Of a stretch of 25,010 nt of DNA, positions 1 through 7,549 are shown one piece after another. This stretch comes from a virus. Below the pieces are notes generated by a model. The model searched no databases. It was not told the origin of the DNA and worked only from the letters and a program-made list of their open reading frames with translations. The translations under genes and the position numbers were made by a program. How positions within the stretch are numbered: the first letter of the stretch is position 1; the number at the start of each line of letters is the position of its first letter. The stretch spans positions 1 to 25,010 of the IMG/VR virus record IMGVR_UViG_3300046733_000123; one strand, written 5' to 3'.

Positions 1-96
1 TGAGTCGTCCTGAAGCAAAACGTCCGTCATAAAGTCAACAGAAGCGACACCATTATCTGATGCGTACTGTTTGATTTTGCTTGAAAGTGATGCCAT
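1..96 (-). CDS. 5' part of an unidentified gene cut by the left edge
   Basis: Only the first 32 codons are inside the window. They begin MASLSSKIKQYAS and remain open to base 1. The start is well supported: an AAAGGAGAT ribosome binding site lies just upstream, in the gap after the 57-aa gene. It continues the minus-strand tail operon, so it is expected to be another late gene. The visible residues are polar and show no diagnostic motif, and I do not recognise the family. Confidence 0.6.
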   Translation of the reverse strand, partial: MASLSSKIKQYASDNGVASVDFMTDVLLQDDS

Positions 97-125
97 AGTT
101 TTTATCTCCTTTAGGTTATTATATA

Positions 126-299
126 TTATTCTGGTGGGTTATCAATAACTGTATTTCCTTCTGAAATCCACTCCTGAATTGCTTGGTAGTGTCTGTTTGC
201 TTCATCTTCTGGAACATACCAAAATGAACCATCTGTGTTTGTTAGTTTGAAGTTTTTGAAAACTCCATCAACATAATTTTTTTCTACTTTTTCAATCAT
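126..299 (-). CDS. Small conserved tail-region protein (57 aa), fibre-assembly-like
   Basis: This 57-residue protein starts MIEKVEKNYVDG. Its ATG is shared with the TAA stop of the upstream fibre gene (TAATG), so it is probably translated by re-initiation. Its core reads FWYVPEDEANRHYQAIQEW, followed by a short Gly-Asn-Thr tail. The pattern Trp-x-Val/Ile-Pro-x-Asp-x-x-Asn-Arg-x-Tyr-x-x-x-x-x-Trp is, from memory, a recurring short motif in phage tail-fibre assembly and XkdW-like proteins. The position directly after the last fibre gene fits that role. A function in fibre assembly or attachment is inference; the gene call itself is firm. Confidence 0.7.
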   Translation of the reverse strand: MIEKVEKNYVDGVFKNFKLTNTDGSFWYVPEDEANRHYQAIQEWISEGNTVIDNPPE

Positions 300-1402
300 T
301 ACAACTCCGCATCTACAAATATTTGTGTTCCTGTTCCATTTGTTATAAATTGAGACGAACCACCGACTGGCTCTAATCCTGAAGATACATTTGCATTTAA
401 GTTACCACATATCTCACTAAAATTATCAGAACTTATACTTGTACAATCTCTAGAAGTACCAGCATTGTATAATGAAAAAGTGTTTGCCGCTGTAAATGTA
501 ACACTTGGATTTGCTCTTTTTTCAAAGTATTGAAATACTGGGTCACATCTAGTTCCAACTACATTTTCACCTAATGTCATTCTACAATCATTTTTCTTTG
601 GAGCTAAATCTTGGAAATACCTTAAACATCTGTTTTTATTCACATCATGTGGCAAGAACTCAAAATCAGATGCAGTTGTTCCAGCTTCTAATTGTACGCC
701 TGTGATTTGAACAAAATCATTTGCACTAGCTAAAGCATGTACTTGACCTACTGCTCTATTTGCGTTTGTTACAGAGTTCCAAGATGTATTTAATGTTCCA
801 GATGTATAATTACTTCCAGCAGTAAACCAAAATTGTAATGCTAAACTTTCATTATTATCATTACCCAATGTTCCTGTTGTATCTGCAGCAAAAGTAATTG
901 TTTTCTTTTCCCAAGTTTCAGATGAAGAAACAGTATATGATTGTGAATTTTGTCTTGTGTTATCAGTATCATATAACTCTGCAATATAAGTTCCAGTAAC
1001 TGTTGCTTTAATCCAAAAGGATACAGTTAAACTTTCAGCAGATGATGTTCCTTTTTTTATATATTGTAAATTTTGACCTTCTATTTTTTGTATAAAAATA
1101 TTTGTATCATTAGCTCCTGGACTACCACCAGAACCAGCTTCTCTAACTTTAAACGATTTTGCAAAACCAGAACCAGTAGGTGCGTCAGTTTCTTGTGATA
1201 CATTTAATGTTCCAGCACCTCTTGTTAATTGAAATCTATCTACTGTATGATAGCCAGTAGAAACATTAGAAGCAGAAGTTCCTCTTTGTGCTATGCTCAT
1301 GTCACCATTGATGATGATGTTTCTGAAGTTGACATTGTTATCAAGTTTCGATTGAGGTACATCCTCGATCATGTTTGTTGTATCTATTCTACTTAATGCC
1401 AT
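299..1402 (-). CDS. Tail fibre / putative carbohydrate-binding protein (367 aa)
   Basis: A 367-aa protein whose N-terminal 25 residues (MALSRIDTTNMIEDVPQSKL) look like a short attachment segment. They are followed by FRNIIINGDMSIAQRGTS and the YHTVDRF motif, a signature I know from phage fibre proteins of the 'NIIINGDF..AQRG' type with a jelly-roll carbohydrate-binding fold. The rest is rich in Ser, Thr, Asn and Gly and predicted beta. The start has an AGGAAG site overlapping the end of the preceding fibre gene, three bases away. It is the largest and last of four tandem fibre genes, probably a receptor-binding fibre. The ligand cannot be read from sequence. Confidence 0.75.
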   Translation of the reverse strand: MALSRIDTTNMIEDVPQSKLDNNVNFRNIIINGDMSIAQRGTSASNVSTGYHTVDRFQLTRGAGTLNVSQETDAPTGSGFAKSFKVREAGSGGSPGANDTNIFIQKIEGQNLQYIKKGTSSAESLTVSFWIKATVTGTYIAELYDTDNTRQNSQSYTVSSSETWEKKTITFAADTTGTLGNDNNESLALQFWFTAGSNYTSGTLNTSWNSVTNANRAVGQVHALASANDFVQITGVQLEAGTTASDFEFLPHDVNKNRCLRYFQDLAPKKNDCRMTLGENVVGTRCDPVFQYFEKRANPSVTFTAANTFSLYNAGTSRDCTSISSDNFSEICGNLNANVSSGLEPVGGSSQFITNGTGTQIFVDAEL

Positions 1403-1404
1403 AA

Positions 1405-1941
1405 TTAACTTCCTATCCTGTATCCACCGAAGTATGTTATTGGATATGAATCACCTACAGCAACCCCATCTCCAGATGTATCATTACAAAGACCAAAAAA
1501 TTCAAAGTAATCAGATGAACCATTTGCTTCTAAAATAATCATATTACCAGCAGAGATGTTTGCGGCCTCTGCAGAAATATGAGTATGTAATTGTAATTGA
1601 GCTGCTATTGATCCATTTTTATAAATAGAACCTGATGTAGAAGCATTGTTATCATCTCCAGCACTTGTTCTTACATTTGCATAAAAACAATATTTACCAG
1701 CAACTGTTGGAGTAAATCTATAGTTAGTAGAGTTATCGTAGCAATTGTCAGTATCAAAACTTTCAGTATTAGCTTGAATTTTTACTTGTGTATTATCTGA
1801 TAATGTTTGATTAGAACTTACAAATGCTTGAAAAGCAGGTTTCATAATATTCTGCGTAGTAAGATTACCCGCACCATCAGATCCGATAATGCTGTTACCG
1901 CCAAAGTCCTGTAGTTGATTTGCTTTTATAATTGATGCCAT
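1405..1941 (-). CDS. C1q-like tail fibre tip protein A (178 aa)
   Basis: The first ~33 residues (MASIIKANQLQDFGGNSI...) form a short anchor segment of a kind I associate with marine phage fibres. From about residue 35 a C1q/TNF-like jelly roll begins: PAFQAFVSS at its start, FTPTVAGKYCFYANV in the middle (the C1q 'FTP..AGxY' signature) and YFGGYRIG at the C-terminus. C1q-like domains form trimers and serve as adhesive tips. It is the first of three adjacent C1q genes going leftward in map order and the last of them to be transcribed. An AGGAAAA site precedes the ATG. Receptor binding is inference from the fold. Confidence 0.75.
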   Translation of the reverse strand: MASIIKANQLQDFGGNSIIGSDGAGNLTTQNIMKPAFQAFVSSNQTLSDNTQVKIQANTESFDTDNCYDNSTNYRFTPTVAGKYCFYANVRTSAGDDNNASTSGSIYKNGSIAAQLQLHTHISAEAANISAGNMIILEANGSSDYFEFFGLCNDTSGDGVAVGDSYPITYFGGYRIGS

Positions 1942-1948
1942 AATTTTC

Positions 1949-2539
1949 CTATTCTATAATTTTGTATGCTCCGAAAAAAGTTCTGTCATCTCCAGTATCT
2001 ATACCTACATCTCCACCAGTATATGTTTGTATGTTTGCATAAAGTTGAACATAGTCTGAACTGCCATTTAAAGTTAATACTGATGAAATTGGTACACTCA
2101 TTCTTCTAGATACAGTACCTGAATTTGATTCCAGCATCATATCTGCAAATCTATAAGCTGAACCATTTAAATAAATTATTGTTTGTGATTTATATAAATT
2201 TCCATTATTAACTTGTGATTGACCAGCTATAGAACCATATATAAAATATTTACCAGCTACTTGAGGTGTAAATTTTCCAGTAGAAGTATTGTAAGCACTA
2301 GCTGTATCAAACTTTTCAACATCAAATGTTACTAATGTACTAACATCATTAGATGGAGTTGCATCATTATCAAGATATGCTTCAAAAGCTGGGGTGTTAG
2401 TTCCACCAAAACCTGTCTGCGTTCCGTTATTTGTAATTGTTACACCTGAAGGTACCGTAAACGTATCCCCAGAACTACCCAGAGTTACTGTGCCGTTGTC
2501 CGCGATTGGTTCTATATTTGTTGTTTTAATTGTTCCCAT
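1949..2539 (-). CDS. C1q-like tail fibre tip protein B (196 aa)
   Basis: A short, gene-specific N-terminus (MGTIKTTNIEPIADNG) leads into a linker, SGDTFTVPSGVTITNNGTQ, and then a C1q-like domain with PAFEAYL, GKFTPQVAGKYFIYGSI and a terminal FFGAYKIIE. The linker is nearly the same as that of the next gene upstream, so the two are paralogues or have exchanged modules. An AGGATCATA site lies before the ATG. Length and domain layout match a fibre tip rather than a full fibre, so the protein probably docks on another fibre or the tail hub by its N-terminus (inference). Confidence 0.75.
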   Translation of the reverse strand: MGTIKTTNIEPIADNGTVTLGSSGDTFTVPSGVTITNNGTQTGFGGTNTPAFEAYLDNDATPSNDVSTLVTFDVEKFDTASAYNTSTGKFTPQVAGKYFIYGSIAGQSQVNNGNLYKSQTIIYLNGSAYRFADMMLESNSGTVSRRMSVPISSVLTLNGSSDYVQLYANIQTYTGGDVGIDTGDDRTFFGAYKIIE

Positions 2540-2546
2540 TATGATC

Positions 2547-3113
2547 CTATTCTATAATTTTGTATCCACCAAAACATCCAGAAACTGATGGAGATGAAGC
2601 ATTTGAGTAATGAAAAATTTCTAAATAATCTCCAGAACCATTAAATTCAATTACTCCAACTAAGTATAAAGCTGTAATTATATCTAAATTATCATTGGTA
2701 TAAAAATTACTCCAATTAGAAGCTTTGTATGTTGAAGCTATACTGCTTCCATTTTTGCGAAATTCTGTTGAGTTTTGACGACCACCAACTGAGCCTGTCC
2801 AACTACTATCTATTGCTGAATAACAAAAATATTTACCAGCAGTTGTTGGTGTAAATCTACTTGATGCAAAATTACTTCCTACATCAAAAGTTTCAGTTCC
2901 AAAATTAATTTTAGTTGATGTAGCTGAACTAAGAGCTTGACCACTTGATGATACTGCATGAAAAGCTGGAGTATTAATTCCACCAAATCCTGTTTGTGTA
3001 CCATTATTAGTTATAGTCGCTCCACTTGGAATAGTAATTGTGTCTCCAGAACTACCTATCTCTAAACTAGTTCCTGATTGTGGGTCTACTTTATCTACAA
3101 ATAATGTTGCCAT
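2547..3113 (-). CDS. C1q-like tail fibre tip protein C (188 aa)
   Basis: The protein starts MATLFVDKVDPQSGTSLEIG, followed by the linker SGDTITIPSGATITNNGTQ, and then a C1q-like domain: PAFHAVSSSG, SRFTPTTAGKYFCYSAI and the C-terminal CFGGYKIIE. The linker is almost identical in protein to that of tip protein B, while the tip sequence is clearly different. The start has only a weak site (GGTAG), and the gap to the upstream gene is one base, so coupled translation is likely. Role inferred: an alternative or additional receptor-binding tip. Confidence 0.75.
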   Translation of the reverse strand: MATLFVDKVDPQSGTSLEIGSSGDTITIPSGATITNNGTQTGFGGINTPAFHAVSSSGQALSSATSTKINFGTETFDVGSNFASSRFTPTTAGKYFCYSAIDSSWTGSVGGRQNSTEFRKNGSSIASTYKASNWSNFYTNDNLDIITALYLVGVIEFNGSGDYLEIFHYSNASSPSVSGCFGGYKIIE

Positions 3114-3114
3114 A

Positions 3115-3558
3115 TTATACTACCGTTAATGTTCCTTGTACTGTTACCGTTGCTGTAAATGATACTGGACCACATAACATCATGTTGTCCGTTGCAGGAA
3201 CTGTAATTGTTTCTGAAACTGTTGCTAGGTTTTTATATCCACCATTGATTGCAGAAATCATTCCTGCTTGAATACTGTTTTCTCCAGGGTTAATGCTACC
3301 CGTAGACTTACCTTGAAAGACTACATAGATGTTTGCTGTGCCTGATGGTGGGGCTTCTGTGAAAGCTAAAGTTGTACCACCTGATATTGAGTAAGCGGAA
3401 AACGGATCTTGTCTAACGTTTCCAACATATACTTCTGCTTCTGCAGTATTTGAAACACTTTGACTTAATGTAAAATTGACCGTGGATCCATCACCATTGA
3501 ACTGTTGAGAGTTCATGGTATTTAAATTTTGTTTTGGCGCGTTTCCTAAATACGACAT
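3115..3558 (-). CDS. Tail fibre N-terminal-type protein (147 aa)
   Basis: The N-terminus MSYLGNAPKQNLNTMNSQQF followed by FNGDGSTVNFTLSQSV, VGNVRQDPFSAY and TTLAFTEAPPSGTANIYVVF matches a beta-rich domain that I know from marine phage fibres, where it often precedes a variable C-terminal part. Here the protein stops soon after this domain. It may therefore be a connector on which separately encoded tips assemble, consistent with the three C1q genes immediately downstream (inference). A GGGAG site lies before the ATG. The family is recognised by pattern only. Confidence 0.65.
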   Translation of the reverse strand: MSYLGNAPKQNLNTMNSQQFNGDGSTVNFTLSQSVSNTAEAEVYVGNVRQDPFSAYSISGGTTLAFTEAPPSGTANIYVVFQGKSTGSINPGENSIQAGMISAINGGYKNLATVSETITVPATDNMMLCGPVSFTATVTVQGTLTVV

Positions 3559-3566
3559 GATTCTCC

Positions 3567-3899
3567 CTATGTACTGATTGCGTCAACTGCACCTACCACT
3601 GTATCCAAAGAACTAGCTGTATCTGATTGAACATACAGTTGGTCTCCAGAAGCAAGTACAATCTTACTTCCTCCGTCAATAAGCTCTAGTGAGCCGCCAC
3701 TGACAATCGGCGCATTTTTGATTAAATAATAATTTGCTGAGGATCTTCTAAGATAAACATCTACATTAATAGTTGATGTAGTTACGTTAGCCATTCTAAT
3801 ACTAATTAAAGTATCAAAACTATCTGCAGCCCCACCTAAAGCATCTACTGCTGACGTTCCTGTATTTCTTGTTAGGTAGTTTCTAAAGTTTTGTGCCAT
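3567..3899 (-). CDS. Conserved structural protein of unknown role (110 aa)
   Basis: The protein starts MAQNFRNYLTRNTGTSAVDA and is a single predicted beta-sandwich with short alternating strands (INVDVYLRRSSANYYLIKNA, DQLYVQSDTASSLDTVVGAV). It has no Cys, signal peptide or membrane segment. Similar small beta proteins are common among virion structural proteins of marine phages. AAGGAAT precedes the start. Its place between two fibre genes suggests a tail or fibre accessory protein. No specific function can be assigned. Confidence 0.65.
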   Translation of the reverse strand: MAQNFRNYLTRNTGTSAVDALGGAADSFDTLISIRMANVTTSTINVDVYLRRSSANYYLIKNAPIVSGGSLELIDGGSKIVLASGDQLYVQSDTASSLDTVVGAVDAIST

Positions 3900-3914
3900 A
3901 ATTTATTCCTTATA

Positions 3915-4910
3915 CTATAACGCGATTGCCATTGCAACGGCAAAACCCGCTGAAGCTCCCGCTGATCCACTTGATGCTGCAGTAACTCTACCTTTTGCAT
4001 CTACTGTAATTGATGAATTTGTATAGCTAGCTGCTGATACTCCAGAGTTAGCTAGTGTTAATGCTCCGCCAGATGCGATTGTTGCATCACCTGACATTGC
4101 AGATTCTTGATAACTTGTACCATCTCCTATAAGTATTTTACCTGATGTTACATCAGGCATTATTAATTGAGACCCTACTGTTAAATTTCCATTTACATAA
4201 TTAGATATAGTATTTGCAAAGTTACCCATTAATGAGTGACTTGAACATTGGTAATATAAAACATTTGGTGTGTTCACATCAACTGCTATTTGTGTATACG
4301 CACCAGATGATCCTGGTGTACCATTAGTAGTTACTCCTGTTGTGTAAGCCGTAGATTTATCTGCTTCTAAATAAAATAGTAAAGGGTGACCACTGTTTGT
4401 AGAATCTGATTGATCAAATCTATAGTAATACTTGTATGATGAATCCGCACCTGAAAATGTAATCGCAGGTGATTCTAATCCATCAAAGAAATATGCACTT
4501 GAAGATCCTTGACCTGAATATGGATGTGCTGTTGTTTTAGTACCAACTTTAACTGTAATTATTTTTGGCGCTGATGAAGAACCATACTCTTCTGGTTTAG
4601 GTAAACTAATCTTTGCACCAGGCACTGTACAAAATACTTCTGTTGCACCTGCAAAGTTTACAAGAGCATCACTATTAGAACTGGAGATAACATTAGTTCT
4701 AGCAAGTGTACTTGCTCCGCCATTTAAAGTTCCAAAACCAACTTCAAAGTTATTTGTTCCTGTTTCAAAGATACAGTAATAAGTGGTATTGCCTCCACCG
4801 ATACCAGAAGAAAAAGATTCAAAACCTGAAACTGCTCCACCTAGTGTAAACGTTCCTGTTCCAGTTGTTGCACTGGATTCTTTTACCCTATCGTTTAGTT
4901 TAAACGCCAT
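3915..4910 (-). CDS. Tail fibre / tail protein with repeated fibre module (331 aa)
   Basis: The N-terminal ~110 residues begin MAFKLNDRVKESSATTGTGT and contain GFESFSSGIGGGNTTYYCIF and FGTLNGGASTLARTNVISSS. This is a domain I recognise from the N-termini of many phage tail proteins. The C-terminal part carries the fibre-type stretch GDATIASGGALTLANSGVSA and SITVDAKGRVTAASSG, ending in a small-residue hydrophobic tail (GFAVAMAIAL). The protein is rich in Gly, Ser and Thr. It is likely a tail-attached fibre or appendage protein. An AGGA site lies before the ATG. Confidence 0.7.
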   Translation of the reverse strand: MAFKLNDRVKESSATTGTGTFTLGGAVSGFESFSSGIGGGNTTYYCIFETGTNNFEVGFGTLNGGASTLARTNVISSSNSDALVNFAGATEVFCTVPGAKISLPKPEEYGSSSAPKIITVKVGTKTTAHPYSGQGSSSAYFFDGLESPAITFSGADSSYKYYYRFDQSDSTNSGHPLLFYLEADKSTAYTTGVTTNGTPGSSGAYTQIAVDVNTPNVLYYQCSSHSLMGNFANTISNYVNGNLTVGSQLIMPDVTSGKILIGDGTSYQESAMSGDATIASGGALTLANSGVSAASYTNSSITVDAKGRVTAASSGSAGASAGFAVAMAIAL

Positions 4911-4918
4911 TTAAAATC

Positions 4919-5344
4919 CTACGATGTTAAACTAATAATTGCATTACTAGCAGTAGAAGGATCAGGAAACGAAATAGTGAAGTCACCATTCGTTGCTGTC
5001 TTCGTTCCACCAAAATCTAAAACCACACACAACTTATCGCCTTGATCATCATTGTAAATTGCTGCAAAAGCTGCAGAAAAAGTTGCACTTGACCATGTTA
5101 CATCCGCAAAGTCTACAGATGTAGTTGCAGTTGTAGCTACAACTGCTTGACTAGCTAAAGTTTTTCTAACATAGTTTGAACTACCTGCTGAAGAAACTTC
5201 GTTGGTAGTTAAAGCAACTGTGCTAGATGTTGAGTAAGGATTAGATGTGTACAATGCTATTTTAAAAGCGTCTCCGCCATTCGCAAAATTATGCGTTCCT
5301 GACATCAATTCACCTTTAAAAGAAAACGGTACTACATTTGCCAT
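4919..5344 (-). CDS. Conserved tail/virion protein (141 aa)
   Basis: The protein starts MANVVPFSFKGELMSGTHNF, followed by GDAFKIALYTSNPYSTSSTV, TNEVSSAGSSNYVRKTL and a late VVLDFGGTKTATNGDFTISF. It is an all-beta, Ser/Thr-rich protein of a type frequent between adaptor and fibre genes of marine phages. AAGGAGAT precedes the start at good distance. It is probably a virion component near the tail (inference from position and composition). The exact role is unknown. Confidence 0.65.
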   Translation of the reverse strand: MANVVPFSFKGELMSGTHNFANGGDAFKIALYTSNPYSTSSTVALTTNEVSSAGSSNYVRKTLASQAVVATTATTSVDFADVTWSSATFSAAFAAIYNDDQGDKLCVVLDFGGTKTATNGDFTISFPDPSTASNAIISLTS

Positions 5345-5362
5345 AATATATTATCTCCTTAT

Positions 5363-6052
5363 TTACGGTGATGGCGATTTTATTTGTGAACGAATAGCGC
5401 CATCTTGCCATTCATCTCTACGTCTTCTACCTTCTTGTTCAATAGAATAAGATTTTGCAGCCTTTTGATATGACTGTTCGTAGTATTGTAACATATCTAC
5501 GGGTCCTTTCAAGTACCCATATGCTTCTACCAAACATGCATACAAAAGTAAATCCTGATATTTGTTGGATACATAAGTACCATTTGTAGCCGCTGGAGCT
5601 GCAGATGGATTCGTTGTATCAGTAATACTAATTGGTTGTTTTGTATAAGCTAGTGTAATTTCAAACGTAGCATTTGGTGTAGGTGCTACCACCCAAAAGT
5701 TAGCATCCCAGTTACCGTAATATTTTGGAAGTCCTGAAGAAGTTCCAGGAGTATTATAGTACTCAGCCATAAAACTTGTGTCTCTTTTATCTAAAAATAC
5801 CTGGTCTCCAGAGCTGTCTTTCAATTGAACATACCTAATAAATCTTAAATCAGAGGGAATAGTTACATATCTATTTCCTGAAACTAAGTTAGATGTAGCG
5901 TAGAATCTATTATCGTCTGTATCTACTTCTCTATAAATTCTGTTTTCAGCATTTTTAATTATTGTGTTTAAAACTCCTGTAGATAAAACTCCGTCGTCTA
6001 CCTCAGTATAATTTCTAATATCATCTTGTAAGTTTGCTAATGTGTATGCCAT
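5363..6052 (-). CDS. Head-tail adaptor protein 2, SU10/P22 gp4-like (229 aa)
   Basis: The N-terminal ~45 residues (LANLQDDIRNYTEVDDGVLS, then an alpha-helical IIKNAENRIYREVDTDDNRF) are followed by a beta domain with YVTIPSDLRFIRYVQL, GLPKYYGNWDANFWVVAPTP and a C-terminal helical pair (YQDLLLYACLVEAYGYLKGP) that is highly charged near its end. This order (helical start, 'IP.D' beta strand, 'G.P.YY...P.P', C-terminal helices) is that of phage adaptor proteins that join the portal to the tail. The start overlaps the previous stop (TAATG) with no clear ribosome site, so it depends on coupling. It shares this layout with the 241-aa protein two genes upstream. Confidence 0.75.
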   Translation of the reverse strand: MAYTLANLQDDIRNYTEVDDGVLSTGVLNTIIKNAENRIYREVDTDDNRFYATSNLVSGNRYVTIPSDLRFIRYVQLKDSSGDQVFLDKRDTSFMAEYYNTPGTSSGLPKYYGNWDANFWVVAPTPNATFEITLAYTKQPISITDTTNPSAAPAATNGTYVSNKYQDLLLYACLVEAYGYLKGPVDMLQYYEQSYQKAAKSYSIEQEGRRRRDEWQDGAIRSQIKSPSP

Positions 6053-6546
6053 TATGGTGATAGTGTAACCGGACCAGCCGATATACTTCCTCCTCCTATT
6101 TTTGCAGTTGCAGTTGCTGTACCTGAAGCTGTAAATGTATAGTTATTAGCATTTGTAACTGTAATTGTAAATCCCGAAGCGTTATTAATATCTGCAGAAG
6201 TTATACCTGCACCAGGTTCAGCATCTCTAAACCTAACAGTATCACCTGTAGTTCTTCCGTGATTATCTTCAAATACAGATATAGTCTGAGACCCATTTGT
6301 AGCGGATAATGGATTTAAAGTTAATACTCTTGCAACAGCAGGCTCAACTCTTGCAGGTCTCGCATTTAATAAACCTTGTGGATCTGCACTATGTGGTTTT
6401 GGTTCTAGTTGAGGATGCTTAGGCTCAAACTCCGATATGTGAACTCTTGCACCATTCCATTCTATTACCATTTCAGAATATGGAAACGCTAATCCTGATC
6501 TATCAGAAATAAACTGTGCGTATTTACCTGAAGAAAGATTAGACAT
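6052..6546 (-). CDS. Conserved protein between the adaptors, with tail-type C-terminal domain (164 aa)
   Basis: The N-terminal half has a distinctive conserved look: SGKYAQFISDRSGLAFPYSE, MVIEWNGARVHISEFEPKHP and QLEPKPHSADPQG. The second half is a small beta module (FEDNHGRTTGDTVRFRDAEP, then YTFTASGTATATAKIGGG) similar to modules repeated in phage adhesins and tail proteins. The gene is coupled on both sides (TAATG overlaps). I know the N-terminal pattern from marine phages but not a function. Its position between two adaptors suggests a part of the neck or tail hub (inference). Confidence 0.65.
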   Translation of the reverse strand: MSNLSSGKYAQFISDRSGLAFPYSEMVIEWNGARVHISEFEPKHPQLEPKPHSADPQGLLNARPARVEPAVARVLTLNPLSATNGSQTISVFEDNHGRTTGDTVRFRDAEPGAGITSADINNASGFTITVTNANNYTFTASGTATATAKIGGGSISAGPVTLSP

Positions 6547-7271
6547 TAAGACTCCGGATAGTAAACTTTAGGACTAATAAAAGTACTTGATGATGAACCG
6601 TCCTCTTGTAAAGCTCTTTGTAATTCATCTTCGTATAACATCTTTAGCATTTGAACTCTTTCAGGTGCATTTTTAATTGCAAGATAGTAAGCTAAACCGG
6701 CAGTCATACAAGGCACAAATCTGTAGGGCACGTCTGCATCGTTAGTATAATCTCCTGCATCTTGAATTCTTTTTACATAATAATAATTTAAAAACTTACC
6801 TGCTTCATTAGATCCAGGTGTTAGATATAGAGTTATTGTAATTTTATCTATAAACCTTTGAACGAAATATTGTGATGGTGTTCCAGTAGAACTTTTATTT
6901 GATAATGCTTGATACTGTGATCTACTTATTTTTGTAAGGGGTGTATCTACACTTGAGTTTCTATATGACGCTTCTAGTATATCATCAACACCATAAACAG
7001 CTGTAGCACTTGAAGCACCATCTGCTGTTGATCTAAACATTGTGTATGTTGCTTGATCTGCAACTAATGTAATATTATTGTTTGCAACTTCCCAATAATG
7101 TAAACCTCTATTGGCCCATTCTTGAAATAAAATATTAAGAGATCTTCTTGCAGATTTTAATTGATAGCCAGAAACACCCTGTATACCTAACCTTTCATAC
7201 GACTCTTCAACAATATCTGAAATAGAAAAACCTTTTTCAAAGGTAGTTGTACCCGAAGTAGTGTTCGCCAT
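6546..7271 (-). CDS. Head-tail adaptor protein 1, P22 gp4-like (241 aa)
   Basis: Residues 16-60 hold the signature of P22 gp4-type tail accessory proteins: SDIVEESYERLGIQGVSGYQ, then LKSARRSLNILFQEWANRGL and HYWEV. A beta domain follows (YTMFRSTADG, GVDDILEASYRNSSVDTPLT, SRSQYQALSNKSSTGTPSQY) with DKITITLYLTPG, and the C-terminal part is helical (FVPCMTAGLAYYLAIKNAPE). The protein would bind the lower face of the portal and close the filled head. An AGGAGAG site precedes its start. The preceding gene in transcription order is a small structural protein. Confidence 0.8.
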   Translation of the reverse strand: MANTTSGTTTFEKGFSISDIVEESYERLGIQGVSGYQLKSARRSLNILFQEWANRGLHYWEVANNNITLVADQATYTMFRSTADGASSATAVYGVDDILEASYRNSSVDTPLTKISRSQYQALSNKSSTGTPSQYFVQRFIDKITITLYLTPGSNEAGKFLNYYYVKRIQDAGDYTNDADVPYRFVPCMTAGLAYYLAIKNAPERVQMLKMLYEDELQRALQEDGSSSSTFISPKVYYPES

Positions 7272-7279
7272 TTACTCTC

Positions 7280-7549
7280 CTATTTATCTAAAATAACAGT
7301 TACCGTTGAATTTGAAATTGCTGAAATAGTCATTCCACCTTCAAATAAAATTCCGTCTTCTGCTAGATTATAAGAAAATACATCACCTGCTGGTACATCT
7401 ACTTGAAACTGTGTTACTGAGTTTCCGTCTTGTAGTGTAACTGAACCTGCAGAACCTGTTGATGCTAAAATAATTCCTCTTAATCTTGTTCTTCCTGCGA
7501 ATACAGAACCTGTTCCTGTTTTTCTAACTGCTTTTACGTCTGACTTCAT
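7280..7549 (-). CDS. Small beta-structured virion protein (89 aa)
   Basis: The protein starts MKSDVKAVRKTGTGSVFAGR and continues with RLRGIILASTGSAGSVTLQD, FQVDVPAGDVFSYNLAEDGI and LFEGGMTISAISNSTVTVIL. It is a single beta domain. Its strand pattern (Arg-x-x-x-Ile, then Val-x-Leu-x-Asp-Gly, Phe-Gln, Gly-Ile-x-Phe, Thr-Val) aligns by eye with that of the 104-aa neighbour, so the two look paralogous. The start is coupled to the previous stop (TAATG). It is probably a virion surface or neck component (inference). Confidence 0.65.
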   Translation of the reverse strand: MKSDVKAVRKTGTGSVFAGRTRLRGIILASTGSAGSVTLQDGNSVTQFQVDVPAGDVFSYNLAEDGILFEGGMTISAISNSTVTVILDK

